Source: G965226155 sp965226155
Lineage (GTDB): Bacteria; Pseudomonadota; Gammaproteobacteria; Eutrophobiales; Eutrophobiaceae
Length of the DNA: 64,000 bases
NCBI GenBank assembly: GCA_965226155.1
Contig: OZ245331.1
Location: forward strand, 1,364,001 to 1,428,000
Direction of reading: 5' to 3'
Under the pieces are notes generated by a model. It made no database searches. It was not told the origin of the DNA and was given only the letters and a program-made list of their open reading frames with translations. Every line of letters begins with the position of its first letter. Position 1 is the stretch's first letter. This document shows, in pieces, positions 48,559 to 57,164 of the stretch. Both the position numbers and the translations under genes were made by a program.

Positions 48559-50254
48559 ATGTCAACAAGACTCAACTTAAATCGATTTTTCGAGGCGAGT
48601 TCCCTGCTGGCATTATTGTGCACTACGGTATTAGTATACGGGCCAGGTCTCGACAGCCGCTTTATTCTGGATGATTTGTACAATCTGAAGGACCTCCCCG
48701 ATATTAGTACATCCGGTTATCTTCAATATATTTTTGAGTCCGGTTTCGCCGGTCCTACGGGGCGGCCGTTGTCACTATTAACCTTTGCACTTCAATATGA
48801 GAACTGGCCAGCCAATCCTTTTGCATTCAAGCTGATCAATCTCTTATTACACCTTATCAACGGTGTTCTGATTTTTTATATGTCGCTTATTGTCCGGCAT
48901 AGTCTTCAGCAGTATTAGGCAAAGACAGTTTTTCTGCCTCGCGACAGCTGGGTTTTGGTTGTTACATCCTATTCAAATTTCTACTACTTTATACGTTGTC
49001 CAGCGTATGACTCAGATTTCAGCTTTGTTCTCATTGCTGGGCTTGCTTGGTTATCTCCATATCAGGTTAAGAGTCAATATGGTTGATAATATTAGGCAGT
49101 ATATCCTTCTGGCACTCATTGTATGGACTGCAACTTTGCTTGCATTGTTAGGTAAGGAAAATGGTGTGCTACTTCCACTATTAATACTCATAGCTGAGTT
49201 TACTTTACTTATAAATCTTCCCCGCCCCCCAGCTTGGAACAAATGGTTAGCTGTGGTTCTTGTTATGCCTATGATCATCCTATGTCTCTATCTTTTAGCG
49301 GGGATAAATGAGACGCTATCCGGATACCGGATCCGAGATTTCAGTTTAATTGAGCGGTTATTAACCCAACCCAGAGTACTACTGGATTACATTAAGATTT
49401 TGATACTTCCGATCCCTTCAGCATTCGGTCTGTATCATGATGACTATGTAGTATCACGTGGACTAATTGATCCTCCATCAACAATTATTTCCATTTTGGT
49501 ATTGTTTGCCATCATTGTTACCAGCCTCAATTTGCGAAAACGATCATCGATTGTCAGTTTTTCAATATTGTGGTTCTTTGCAGGGCATATACTCGAATCC
49601 AGCTTCCTGAATCTGGAACTTTATTTTGAGCATAGGAACTATCTGCCTTTATTTGGTGTATCTGTTTTTATTAGTTGGGCAATGATAAAAGGTACCGAAT
49701 TAGTAAAGAATAAAGTTACCATTTCATCAATTTTCTCACTATATTATGTACTGGTTATTCTAGTAACTGTGATGGAAGTCCAGTTGTGGTCTAAACCGGA
49801 AATACAGATTGTTGAATGGGTAAGATTACATCCTCAATCATTCAGGGCCAAAAATGACCTGGCAGGCTTGTATGTTGCAAACGGGAATTATGATAATGCG
49901 AGATCTGTTTTGAGCGATATTCATTACATTAAACCCGAGAGTCTTTACCCGGTTATTCAGGAAATCAATATTACAAGTTGTCATCTGGATAGGGAAGTGA
50001 CGGAGGGTGATTGGTTAAGGTATTATACTGAGGCCGAAAGCAGCGGGAATGGTGATCTGAATACTATTTCTGCTCTGGATATCTTAGTACTTGATGCCGC
50101 TAAGGGGAAATGTAGAAAATTAGATTTAAATAATTTGTCATTACTGATACAGATTACCAGGTCTAACTCAAATTATTTGCCATACCACCATTATCTAGAT
50201 GAATTCATGCAATCAGTTAACATCCGCGGATTCAACTTTGAAGTGCAACGTTGA
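48559..50254 (+). pseudogene. GT-C-like membrane protein next to pilA, frameshifted and cut by IS30 (second of three)
   Basis: Multispanning protein starting MSTRLNLNRFFEASSLLALL. FILDDLYNL gives the acidic pair of GT-C enzymes, and GRPLSLLTFALQ and LINLLLHLINGVLIFYMSLIV follow. A one-base shift near 48890-48918 joins it to FSSIRQRQFFCLATAGFWLLHPIQISTTLYVVQRM. Later blocks are LLGKENGVLLP, LLDYIKILILPIPSAFGLYHDD and SFLNLELYFEHRNYLPLFG, then a C-terminal TPR-like region. IS30 copy 3 cuts it after codon ATC at 50222-50224; the original end IKKSGLSE and stop lie at 51296-51322, one base before the next glycosyltransferase. Its place beside pilA suggests a pilin glycosyltransferase, which is inference. 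Confidence 0.7.
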
Positions 50255-51292
50255 TGTTAAAAAAGACTTCATGTAGTGTTTTTGAATTAAGTGTTTTTCT
50301 GGGACGGTGATTGAGTTTTTTCATGACCAAGTTTAACTGCTTTTGTGTAATCGTGCTGGAGTCCATTTTCTTTGGGAAGTACTGTCGAATGAGACCATTG
50401 ATATTTTCATTTAAACCCCGTTCCCAGGAGGCATAAGGATGTGCAAAATAGAACCCCGCGTTCAATTGTTGAGCAATAACCTCATGCTCAGCAAATTCTT
50501 TTCCATTATCCGAGGTGATCGTGTGAACCGACGCCTTCATATTAGACAACAATCGCACGATAGCTTGCCTGACGGCAGAGGCAGTTCGTCGTTTCACCTG
50601 TGCAATCAAGGTGTACATCGACTTGCGCTCGCTCAAGGTGACCAGCGCCTGTCGATGCCCTTTGCCGATGACGGTGTCCACTTCCCAGTCACCGATGCGT
50701 GTCTTCCTGTTCACAATGGCTGGACGCTTATCAATGCTGATCTGATTCACCAGAACCCCACGACGTTGATAACTACCATAACGCTTCTTTCGTTTCTTCT
50801 GGCAACGCAAGTACCGGTACAGCTCACCGCCGTCTGCCTTGTCCTGGTATATGTAGTGATATATCCATTCATGACTCAGAGCGATACCTTCTCGTTTAAG
50901 CAACCAGTCACTGATTTGCTCAGGACTCCATTCGTCCCGCAGCCAGACCTCTACTCGCTCCCACAAGGTCGTGGTGAGTCGCTGTTGTTGGCTGGCTTCT
51001 CGACGCGCTTGCCGGAGCAACTGAGCTTGGCGGGGTCGATAGCCTCTCAAGCCACGGTTGCGTCTGAGTTCACGGCTAATAGTAGATTTATGCACGCCTA
51101 TCAAGGCGGCTATCTCCGTTTGTGTATGTCCTGCTTTCATCAGGGCGCAAATCTGGTAACGTTGATGCTCGGTAAGCTGTGTGTAGTGTCTCATCTGTGC
51201 CTCTCTTTCTTGCTGGAACGAAAGGTAAGGATGCTACCGCAGCTTGCCGTTCGTGCCACCTAATTGAGTTGCACTTGCAAATTGAATTCACG
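50225..51292. mobile_element. IS30-family insertion sequence, copy 3
   Basis: A 1068-bp element with the same ends as copies 1 and 2. An exact duplication ATC (50222-50224 and 51293-51295) confirms simple insertion. It interrupts the last ten codons of the GT-C-like gene upstream of the 51324 glycosyltransferase and separates the two genes of that unit. The host reading frame runs 30 bases into the element before stopping, replacing the original C-terminal residues. Confidence 0.96.
50232..51194 (-). CDS. IS30-family transposase (copy 3, intact)
   Basis: 320 residues with the same helix-turn-helix and DDE motifs as copy 1. Differences are few: QGSID is QISID and KTPHEV is KTLHEV, neither at a catalytic position. 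Likely able to mobilise itself and the other copies in trans. Confidence 0.96.
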   Translation of the reverse strand: MRHYTQLTEHQRYQICALMKAGHTQTEIAALIGVHKSTISRELRRNRGLRGYRPRQAQLLRQARREASQQQRLTTTLWERVEVWLRDEWSPEQISDWLLKREGIALSHEWIYHYIYQDKADGGELYRYLRCQKKRKKRYGSYQRRGVLVNQISIDKRPAIVNRKTRIGDWEVDTVIGKGHRQALVTLSERKSMYTLIAQVKRRTASAVRQAIVRLLSNMKASVHTITSDNGKEFAEHEVIAQQLNAGFYFAHPYASWERGLNENINGLIRQYFPKKMDSSTITQKQLNLVMKKLNHRPRKTLNSKTLHEVFFNINVALQS

Positions 51293-51323
51293 ATCATAAA
51301 GAAGTCTGGTTTATCCGAATAAT

Positions 51324-52184
51324 ATGGGCAATCTATCCATTATTTTACCCGCTATGAATGAGGCGAAGGCCTTATCAGATTTGTTACCGGAATTGACAAA
51401 GATATACCCTGATGCAGAAGTAGTCGTTATTGACGATGGTTCGACTGATCATACAGCCGAAATCTGTAAGCAGTATAAAGTAGTCCTTATTACTCATCAA
51501 TACACAATGGGTAACGGAGCTGCGGTAAAATCAGGAGCGCGTGCAGCAACAGGTGATACCCTCGTTTTTATGGATGCAGACGGGCAACATCAACCAAAAG
51601 ATATTTCAACATTGCTTGAAAAAATTAATGACGGTTTTGACATGGTAGTTGGTGCTCGATCTAATAAAGCACAGGCTAATATACTTAGATTGATTGTAAA
51701 TAAAATTTTTAACAAGCTGGCATTCTGGATAACAGCACATCCAGTTATGGATCTCACATCCGGGTTTAGGGCAGTTAGGGCTGTAAAATTCAGTGAGTAC
51801 CTCCATTTGCTGCCCAATGGGTTTTCTTATCCCACAACAATTACCATGGCTTTTTTTAGGGCTGGATACTCTGTTTGTTATATTCCTGTGAGCGTCCAAC
51901 CAAGAATTGGCACGAGCCACATTCGCCCTCATCGAGATGGCATAAGATTTTTATTAATTATTTTTAAAATTGGCACGCTTTACTCCCCACTTAAATTTTT
52001 CGCACCAATCAGTTTTATGATATTCATGGCAGGTCTTTCATATTATGGCTACACATTTATAACATTGGGCAGATTTACCAATATGAGCGCATTGTTATTT
52101 ACTACATCAATACTAGTATTCTTTATCGGGATAGTATCCGAACAATTAACAATGTTATTTTACAGAGATAGGGATAAGCAGTAG
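51324..52184 (+). CDS. Polyprenol-phosphate glycosyltransferase, DPM-synthase-like (GT2)
   Basis: GT-A fold transferase like dolichol-phosphate mannose synthase. The N-terminus LSIILPAMNEAKALSDLLPEL, then VVVIDDGSTDHTAEI (nucleotide-binding Asp pair), MDADGQHQPKD (DxD-type) and MDLTSGFRAVRA near 140-150 are characteristic. Two membrane helices follow at about 210-230 and 245-265. 286 residues, intact. The ATG lies one base after the stop of the GT-C-like gene as it was before IS30 copy 3 inserted. Such enzymes supply polyprenyl-phosphate sugars to GT-C transferases, which makes a joint pathway likely. Confidence 0.88.
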   Translation: MGNLSIILPAMNEAKALSDLLPELTKIYPDAEVVVIDDGSTDHTAEICKQYKVVLITHQYTMGNGAAVKSGARAATGDTLVFMDADGQHQPKDISTLLEKINDGFDMVVGARSNKAQANILRLIVNKIFNKLAFWITAHPVMDLTSGFRAVRAVKFSEYLHLLPNGFSYPTTITMAFFRAGYSVCYIPVSVQPRIGTSHIRPHRDGIRFLLIIFKIGTLYSPLKFFAPISFMIFMAGLSYYGYTFITLGRFTNMSALLFTTSILVFFIGIVSEQLTMLFYRDRDKQ

Positions 52185-52293
52185 TGTCGATGGGAATATC
52201 ACTGTAAAAGCTTTACATTATTAATTCAAACATTGCGTTATCATCAACTAATTATGTGCATCTATTGAATCATCGCGATGGTAGCCGAATCTA

Positions 52294-53024
52294 GTGAAAA
52301 TAAGTGAGATAAAAAAGCCATCCATTTTCTTTCTAATACACCATTCCACCCTCAATGGTTAATTAATGGCGAAAAGGGGAAGTTTTTACGGGATATAACT
52401 GAGTCATTACATGGAACTGTTCTTGATATCGGTTGTACCGATAAATTTGTCAAACAATACTTAAGCAACGATGTGCAATATATAGGACTTGATTATTTCA
52501 CTGCATTAACATTATATAATAGCAAACCAGATATCTATGGTAATGCTGAACAATTACCCATCAAGAAAAGTTCAATTGATGCAGTATTAGTCTTGGATGT
52601 AATTGAGCATGTAAAGGATCCAGAATCATGTATTCAGGAGATAACAAGAGTATTATCAGAAGGAGGTAAATTAATTTTAAACGTTCCGTTTATGTACCCA
52701 ATACATGATGCGCCACATGACTTCCAGCGCTGGACAATTTGTGGCCTTCGAAACTCACTAGAAAAAAATAATTTGACTATAGAAAAGGAAGATTCTCTAG
52801 GGAACTCATTTGAAACATCCGGCTTGTTATTAAATCTAGCGATGTGCAAGACAGGTTTTACATTATTTGAAAACCGACACCCAGGTTGTGCAATTATTTT
52901 ATTGTTTCCAGCATTTATCCCGATTATTAATATATGTGCTTTTGTCTTTGGAAAATTATTTAAGCAGGATGATTTTATGCCTTACCGTTATCATCTAACA
53001 GAAGTTAAAAAATTTAGCAACTAA
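52294..53024 (+). pseudogene. SAM-dependent methyltransferase, N-terminal frameshift
   Basis: From a GTG at 52294 the text reads VKISEIKKPSIFF; one base appears to be missing within 52324-52333 and the frame continues SNTPFHPQWLINGEKGKFLRD, then motif I as VLDIGCTDKFVKQYL, GNAEQLPIKKSSIDAVLVLDVIEHV and the C-terminal helix-rich part. The only usual start in the second frame, GTG 52473, would remove motif I. So the apparent 183-residue product lacks the SAM site. Type-11 methyltransferase; substrate unknown. Neighbouring glycosyltransferases suggest a glycan. Confidence 0.7.
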
Positions 53025-53047
53025 TAATTAGTTTGGAAGATGGGATT

Positions 53048-54247
53048 ATGCGAGTTCTAGTTGTTACCTCAACATTTCCAAGATGGCATGCAGATACAGA
53101 ACCAACATTTGTTTTTGACTTGTGTCAATTTCTGCACAAAAAAGGAATACAAGTTGAAGTACTTGCCCCACATGCCCAAGGCGAAAAAAAACAAGAAACA
53201 CCAGAAGGATTAACTGTATATCGTTATCAATATTTTATCAGCTTTCTTCAGAAGCTGACTTATTCCGGCGGCATCATGGCAAACCTTAAAAAAAACCCAT
53301 TGAATTATATACTCATACCTTTCCTGCTATTTTTCCAGACAATAGCAGTATACAGGCGACTGAAGTCAGATAAGTATCAATTAATTCACGCACATTGGGT
53401 AATTCCTCAGGGATTTATCTGCGCAATAGCAAATGGCTTACCTGGCGTGCAGGCCACACCTCTTATTTGTACATCGCATGGTGGAGACTTATATACGCTT
53501 GATAATTTTATATTTAGAAAAATAAAAAAATGGACAATTAATAGATGTGATCAATTTTGTGTAGTTAGTAATGCCATGAAAAAGAAGTTGACCTTAATGG
53601 GGATATTAAAAGAAAAAATAAATATCATGCCTATGGGGGTTGATATGGATAATCAATTCAGGCCAGTATCAGGCCTCAGAAGAGATGATAACAGACTGAT
53701 ATTCGTTGGACGCTTAGTTGAAAAGAAAGGTGTAGCTTACTTGCTTGAGGCAATGGTCGAAGTTATTAAGGCAATCCCTAATATTAATCTATTGATAGCG
53801 GGTGATGGGCCATTACGAGCCTCACTTGAAATGAAGTCTAGGAAATTAAATTTAGATAAAAATGTGAGGTTTTATGGTAGCGTCCAGCATCATGAACTCC
53901 CATATTTGTATTCATCGGCAAGTATTGCTTTGGTTCCTTCAATCATTGCTTCATCGGGAGACCAGGAAGGACTGGGGCTAGTCACTATTGAAGCGATGAG
54001 TTGTGGATGTGCAGTCATTGCATCGTCTCTTGAAGCAATCAAGGATGTGATAGACACGAAATCTGGCATATTAGTAACACCAGGTAATGCTTTAGCACTT
54101 TCGAAAAAAATATGCTTTCTGATCAATAACCCTGTGCAGAGAGGACAGATGGCAGCTAAAGGCCGTGAAAAAGTACTTTTGCGTTTTAATCAGAAAGTTA
54201 TTGGCGAAAAATATTTCCAGCTAATTCACAAACATAAGAATTCTTAG
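53048..54247 (+). CDS. Family 4 glycosyltransferase
   Basis: GT-B fold transferase of about 399 residues. MRVLVVTSTFPRWHADTEP starts at the ATG at 53048 (an upstream TTG at 53033 is less likely). IHAHWVIPQG is in the acceptor domain; IFVGRLVEKKGVAYLLEA opens the donor domain, and the EX7E motif lies in QEGLGLVTIEAMSCG. Contains an intact run of eight A near 53288-53295. Cytoplasmic or membrane-associated; donor and acceptor sugars not deducible. Intact, likely part of the polysaccharide locus. Confidence 0.9.
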   Translation: MRVLVVTSTFPRWHADTEPTFVFDLCQFLHKKGIQVEVLAPHAQGEKKQETPEGLTVYRYQYFISFLQKLTYSGGIMANLKKNPLNYILIPFLLFFQTIAVYRRLKSDKYQLIHAHWVIPQGFICAIANGLPGVQATPLICTSHGGDLYTLDNFIFRKIKKWTINRCDQFCVVSNAMKKKLTLMGILKEKINIMPMGVDMDNQFRPVSGLRRDDNRLIFVGRLVEKKGVAYLLEAMVEVIKAIPNINLLIAGDGPLRASLEMKSRKLNLDKNVRFYGSVQHHELPYLYSSASIALVPSIIASSGDQEGLGLVTIEAMSCGCAVIASSLEAIKDVIDTKSGILVTPGNALALSKKICFLINNPVQRGQMAAKGREKVLLRFNQKVIGEKYFQLIHKHKNS

Positions 54248-54314
54248 ATACATTCCCGGTAAATTTATTTATATGACTAATTATTTCATTGACCGAATCG
54301 AGTCAGCTGGAGTC

Positions 54315-54480
54315 TTATCTCTCGCCAGTTTCAAGTGATCCCCACTTAATTGCCCATTCATTACCTCTAGATGGATTATCGAGTGTTATAGGCTTAAATC
54401 CTGATCGGGATAATGCCTTGTAGGTACGACTACCAATATAACCAGCACCTCCGGTGACAAAGATATTTCGGAAATTAGTG
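54315..54480 (-). pseudogene. UDP-glucose 4-epimerase-like (GalE) N-terminal remnant
   Basis: On the minus strand a stretch of about 55 codons reads NIFVTGGAGYIGSRTYKAL followed by SGFKPITLDNPSRGNEWAIKWGSLETG, then a stop at 54317-54315. GGAGYIGS is the dinucleotide-binding glycine motif of the extended SDR family and LDNxSRG is typical of GalE. The remaining 270 or so residues of the enzyme are absent. The rest of 54248-54614 shows nothing else convincing on either strand. Confidence 0.75.
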
Positions 54481-54619
54481 CTATTAGTAGCTAAGCAAGC
54501 CTATATTTATCAATTAGTTATGAGATTATTCTAGATATTCTTTTTTTCAGATAAATGAATGTGGTACCAGTCACAGCTATATTCAGAACTTATTGATGAT
54601 TCAAAATAAATAGTATGTC

Positions 54620-54636
54620 GTTCTATTTAATAGAAC
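54620..54636. promoter_or_regulatory. Perfect palindrome upstream of winged-helix regulator
   Basis: GTTCTATTTAATAGAAC is a perfect 8-bp inverted repeat around one central T. It ends 11 bases before the ATG at 54648 of the regulator. Winged-helix dimers of the ArsR type bind such sites, so autoregulation is plausible. It also argues against the upstream ATG at 54615, which would place the palindrome inside the coding region. Confidence 0.5.
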
Positions 54637-54647
54637 AAACTAGATTG

Positions 54648-55193
54648 ATGCCCATGTCTATTTTCGATGGCCTAATTACCTCAAAAATGCGTATTCGTAT
54701 CCTGATGCGATTATTCCTCAATCCAGGAGAGCGAGCGTATATCCGAGAATTGGCCAATGAACTAGAAGCCTCATCTAGTCAGGTCAGTGAGGAATTGAAA
54801 AAACTGACTGCTCCTGGATTACTTCATACTGAAAAAGAAGGGAGGCAGATTAACTACAGAGCAAATCAGGATCATTCGCTCTACCCTGAACTGCATTCAA
54901 TGGTAGGAAAGTCACTGGGTATGGATCGCATACTGGATAGCATTATAAATAGATTGGGTGATTTACGACTAGCCATGCTACTAGGTGATTATGCCCAGGG
55001 CAAAGACACAGGATTAGTCGATTTGGTATTAGTCGGTGATATAGACCGTGAAAATCTGCAAGATCTAGTTGCGAAAACAGAAAAATATATAGGAAGAAAA
55101 ATTCGCACTCTGGTTTTGAATGAAACCGAATTTAATAATATGGAACATCTGTTTAAACAGAAGCCCAGTTTATTGCTATGGCAATCACAATAA
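54648..55193 (+). CDS. Winged-helix regulator with nucleotidyltransferase-like domain
   Basis: About 181 residues from the ATG at 54648 (MPMSIFDGL), or 179 from 54654. Residues 5-80 form an ArsR/MarR-like winged helix: KMRIRILMRLFLNPGERAYIRELANELEASSSQVSEELKKL, shown here by its recognition part SSSQVSEELKKL, then the wing EKEGRQINYRAN. The C-terminal half (LAMLLGDYAQGKDTGLVDLVLVGD) resembles a degenerate minimal nucleotidyltransferase. Relatives of this type often sit in polysaccharide clusters, here beside a galE remnant and an export permease. Exact role unknown; a repressor of the locus is a reasonable guess. Intact. Confidence 0.78.
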   Translation: MPMSIFDGLITSKMRIRILMRLFLNPGERAYIRELANELEASSSQVSEELKKLTAPGLLHTEKEGRQINYRANQDHSLYPELHSMVGKSLGMDRILDSIINRLGDLRLAMLLGDYAQGKDTGLVDLVLVGDIDRENLQDLVAKTEKYIGRKIRTLVLNETEFNNMEHLFKQKPSLLLWQSQ

Positions 55194-55302
55194 AAACATA
55201 ATAGATACTTTCAAATTAATAAGCCGTCATGTGGCTATTTTATGCGAAACTTTAGATGGTATTGCAGGGCGGTAGCGTGGTAAAAATTTCTCTATATTTA
55301 AT

Positions 55303-56114
55303 ATGAAAGAAAATGATAAAAAAATTGGAACAAGGTAATCAATTCAAAAAGGAACTTGCTAGAAATTAATTTTAAAGAATTATGGAACTATAGAGATCTC
55401 CACTTTATGTTTGTGAAAAGAGATATTATTACAGTTTATAAACAAACAATATTTGGGCCAATTTGGTATTTCGTTCAGCCTATTTTAACCATGTTAGTTT
55501 ATATTGTAATATTTTCAGTAATTGCAAAAATTCCTACAGATGGTATTCCTCCACCGTTATTTTATTTAGCGGGTATAATTATGTGGAATTATTTTTCTGA
55601 ATGCTTCGGGCAAACATCTGACACCTTCTTTCAGAATACTTACATTTTTGGAAAAGTATATTTTCCAAGGCTGATAGTTCCGTCATCAAAATTCATTTCT
55701 GCATTTATTAAGCGTATAATTCAGTCATTATTATTTTTAATGTTGTATTTTTATTTTTTTAATAAAGGGATAAATTTTAAACTAAATATAATGTTATTAA
55801 TTTTAATCCCATATCTTGTAATTCTTATGGGGTTGCTAGGATGCGGCGCAGGAATTATATTTAGCTCATTAACGACGAAGTATCGGGATTTAAAATTTGT
55901 TATAAAATTTGGTGTTCAACTTATGATGTATGCAACACCAATTATATATCCATTGAGCATTGTCCCGAGTGAATATCGGATATTAATTTTATTGAATCCA
56001 ATGGCGCACATTATTGAGGCATTTAAGTATATTTTACTTGGGTCAGGTGAATTTACTTACCAAGGTATTTTTTATTCAACTTTTGGCACAATAATTCCGC
56101 GGATTCAACTTTGA
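55303..56114 (+). pseudogene. ABC-2 polysaccharide export permease (Wzm-like), damaged at both ends
   Basis: Inner-membrane permease that with an ATPase exports O-antigen or capsule. An ATG at 55303 opens MKENDKK; seven A at 55318-55324 break the frame, while eight would give NWNKVINSKRNLLEINFKELWNYRDL. The intact central part reads MFVKRDIITVYKQTIFGPIWYF, typical of TagG/Wzm, with about six membrane helices. IS30 copy 4 begins at 56098 and replaces the last few tens of residues with IS-encoded ones. The partner ATPase (Wzt) is not in this window, perhaps lost with the rearrangement. Confidence 0.82.
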
Positions 56115-57164
56115 AGTGCAACGTTGATGTTAAAAAAGACTTCATGTGGTGTTTTTGAATTAAGTGTTTTTCTGGGACGGTGATTGAGTTTTTTCATGAC
56201 CAAGTTTAACTGCTTTTGTGTAATCGTGCTGAAGTCCATTTTCTTTGGGAAGTACTGTCGAATGAGACCATTGATATTTTCATTTAAACCCCGTTCCCAG
56301 GAGGCATAAGGATGTGCAAAATAGAACCCCGCGTTCAATTGTTGAGCAATAACCTCATGCTCAGCAAATTCTTTTCCATTATCCGAGGTGATCGTGTGAA
56401 CCGACGCCTTCATATTAGACAACAATCGCACGATAGCTTGCCTGACGGCAGAGGCAGTTCGTCGTTTCACCTGTGCAATCAAGGTGTACATCGACTTGCG
56501 CTCGCTCAAGGCGACCAGCGCCTGTCGATGGCCTTTGCCGATGACGGTGTCCACTTCCCAGGCACCGATGCGTGTCTTCCTGTTCACAATGGCTGGACGC
56601 TTATCAATGCTGCCCTGATTCACCAGAACCCCACGACGTTGATAACTACCATAACGCTTCTTTCGTTTCTTCTGGCAACGCAAGTACCGGTACAGCTCAC
56701 CGCCGTCTGCCTTGTCCTGGTATATGTAGTGATAGATCCATTCATGACTCAGAGCGATACCTTCTCGTTTATGCAACCAGTCACTGATTTGCTCAGGACT
56801 CCATTCGTCCGGCAGCCAGACCTCTACTCGCTCCCACAAGGTCGTGGGGAGTCGCTGTTGTTGGCTGGCTTCTCGACGCGCTTGCCGGAGCAACTGAGCT
56901 TGGCGGGGTCGATAGCCTCTCAAGCCACGGTTGCGTCTGAGTTCACGGCTAATAGTAGATTTATGCACGCCTATCAAGGCGGCTATCTCCGTTTGTGTAT
57001 GTCCTGCTTTCATCAGGGCGTAAATCTGGTAACGTTGATGCTCGGTAAGCTGTGCGTAGTGTCTCATCTGTGCCTCTCTTTCTTGCTGGCACGAAAGGTA
57101 AGGATGCTCCGCAGCTTGCCGTTCGTGCCACCTAATTGAGTTGCACTTACAAATTGAATTCACG
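56098..57164. mobile_element. IS30-family insertion sequence, copy 4, without target duplication
   Basis: A 1067-bp element, one base shorter than the others because an A is missing near 57107 in the non-coding stretch upstream of the transposase. Flanking triplets are TTC (56095-56097) and TAG (57165-57167), which do not match. Left flank is the cut end of the export permease; right flank is the cut 3' end of a sulfotransferase gene on the other strand. Recombination or deletion between two IS copies would explain both losses. Confidence 0.92.
56105..57067 (-). CDS. IS30-family transposase (copy 4)
   Basis: 320 residues starting MRHYAQLTEHQRYQIYALM. Because of the upstream one-base deletion an open frame extends 39 codons further to 57184, but the other copies fix the real start at 57067. 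Substitutions include WLRDEWSPEQ to WLPDEWSPEQ and GDWEVDTVIG to GAWEVDTVIG; the Asp of WEVD, the likely catalytic one, is kept, but the conserved neighbour is lost. Activity is therefore uncertain. Confidence 0.92.
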   Translation of the reverse strand: MRHYAQLTEHQRYQIYALMKAGHTQTEIAALIGVHKSTISRELRRNRGLRGYRPRQAQLLRQARREASQQQRLPTTLWERVEVWLPDEWSPEQISDWLHKREGIALSHEWIYHYIYQDKADGGELYRYLRCQKKRKKRYGSYQRRGVLVNQGSIDKRPAIVNRKTRIGAWEVDTVIGKGHRQALVALSERKSMYTLIAQVKRRTASAVRQAIVRLLSNMKASVHTITSDNGKEFAEHEVIAQQLNAGFYFAHPYASWERGLNENINGLIRQYFPKKMDFSTITQKQLNLVMKKLNHRPRKTLNSKTPHEVFFNINVALQS

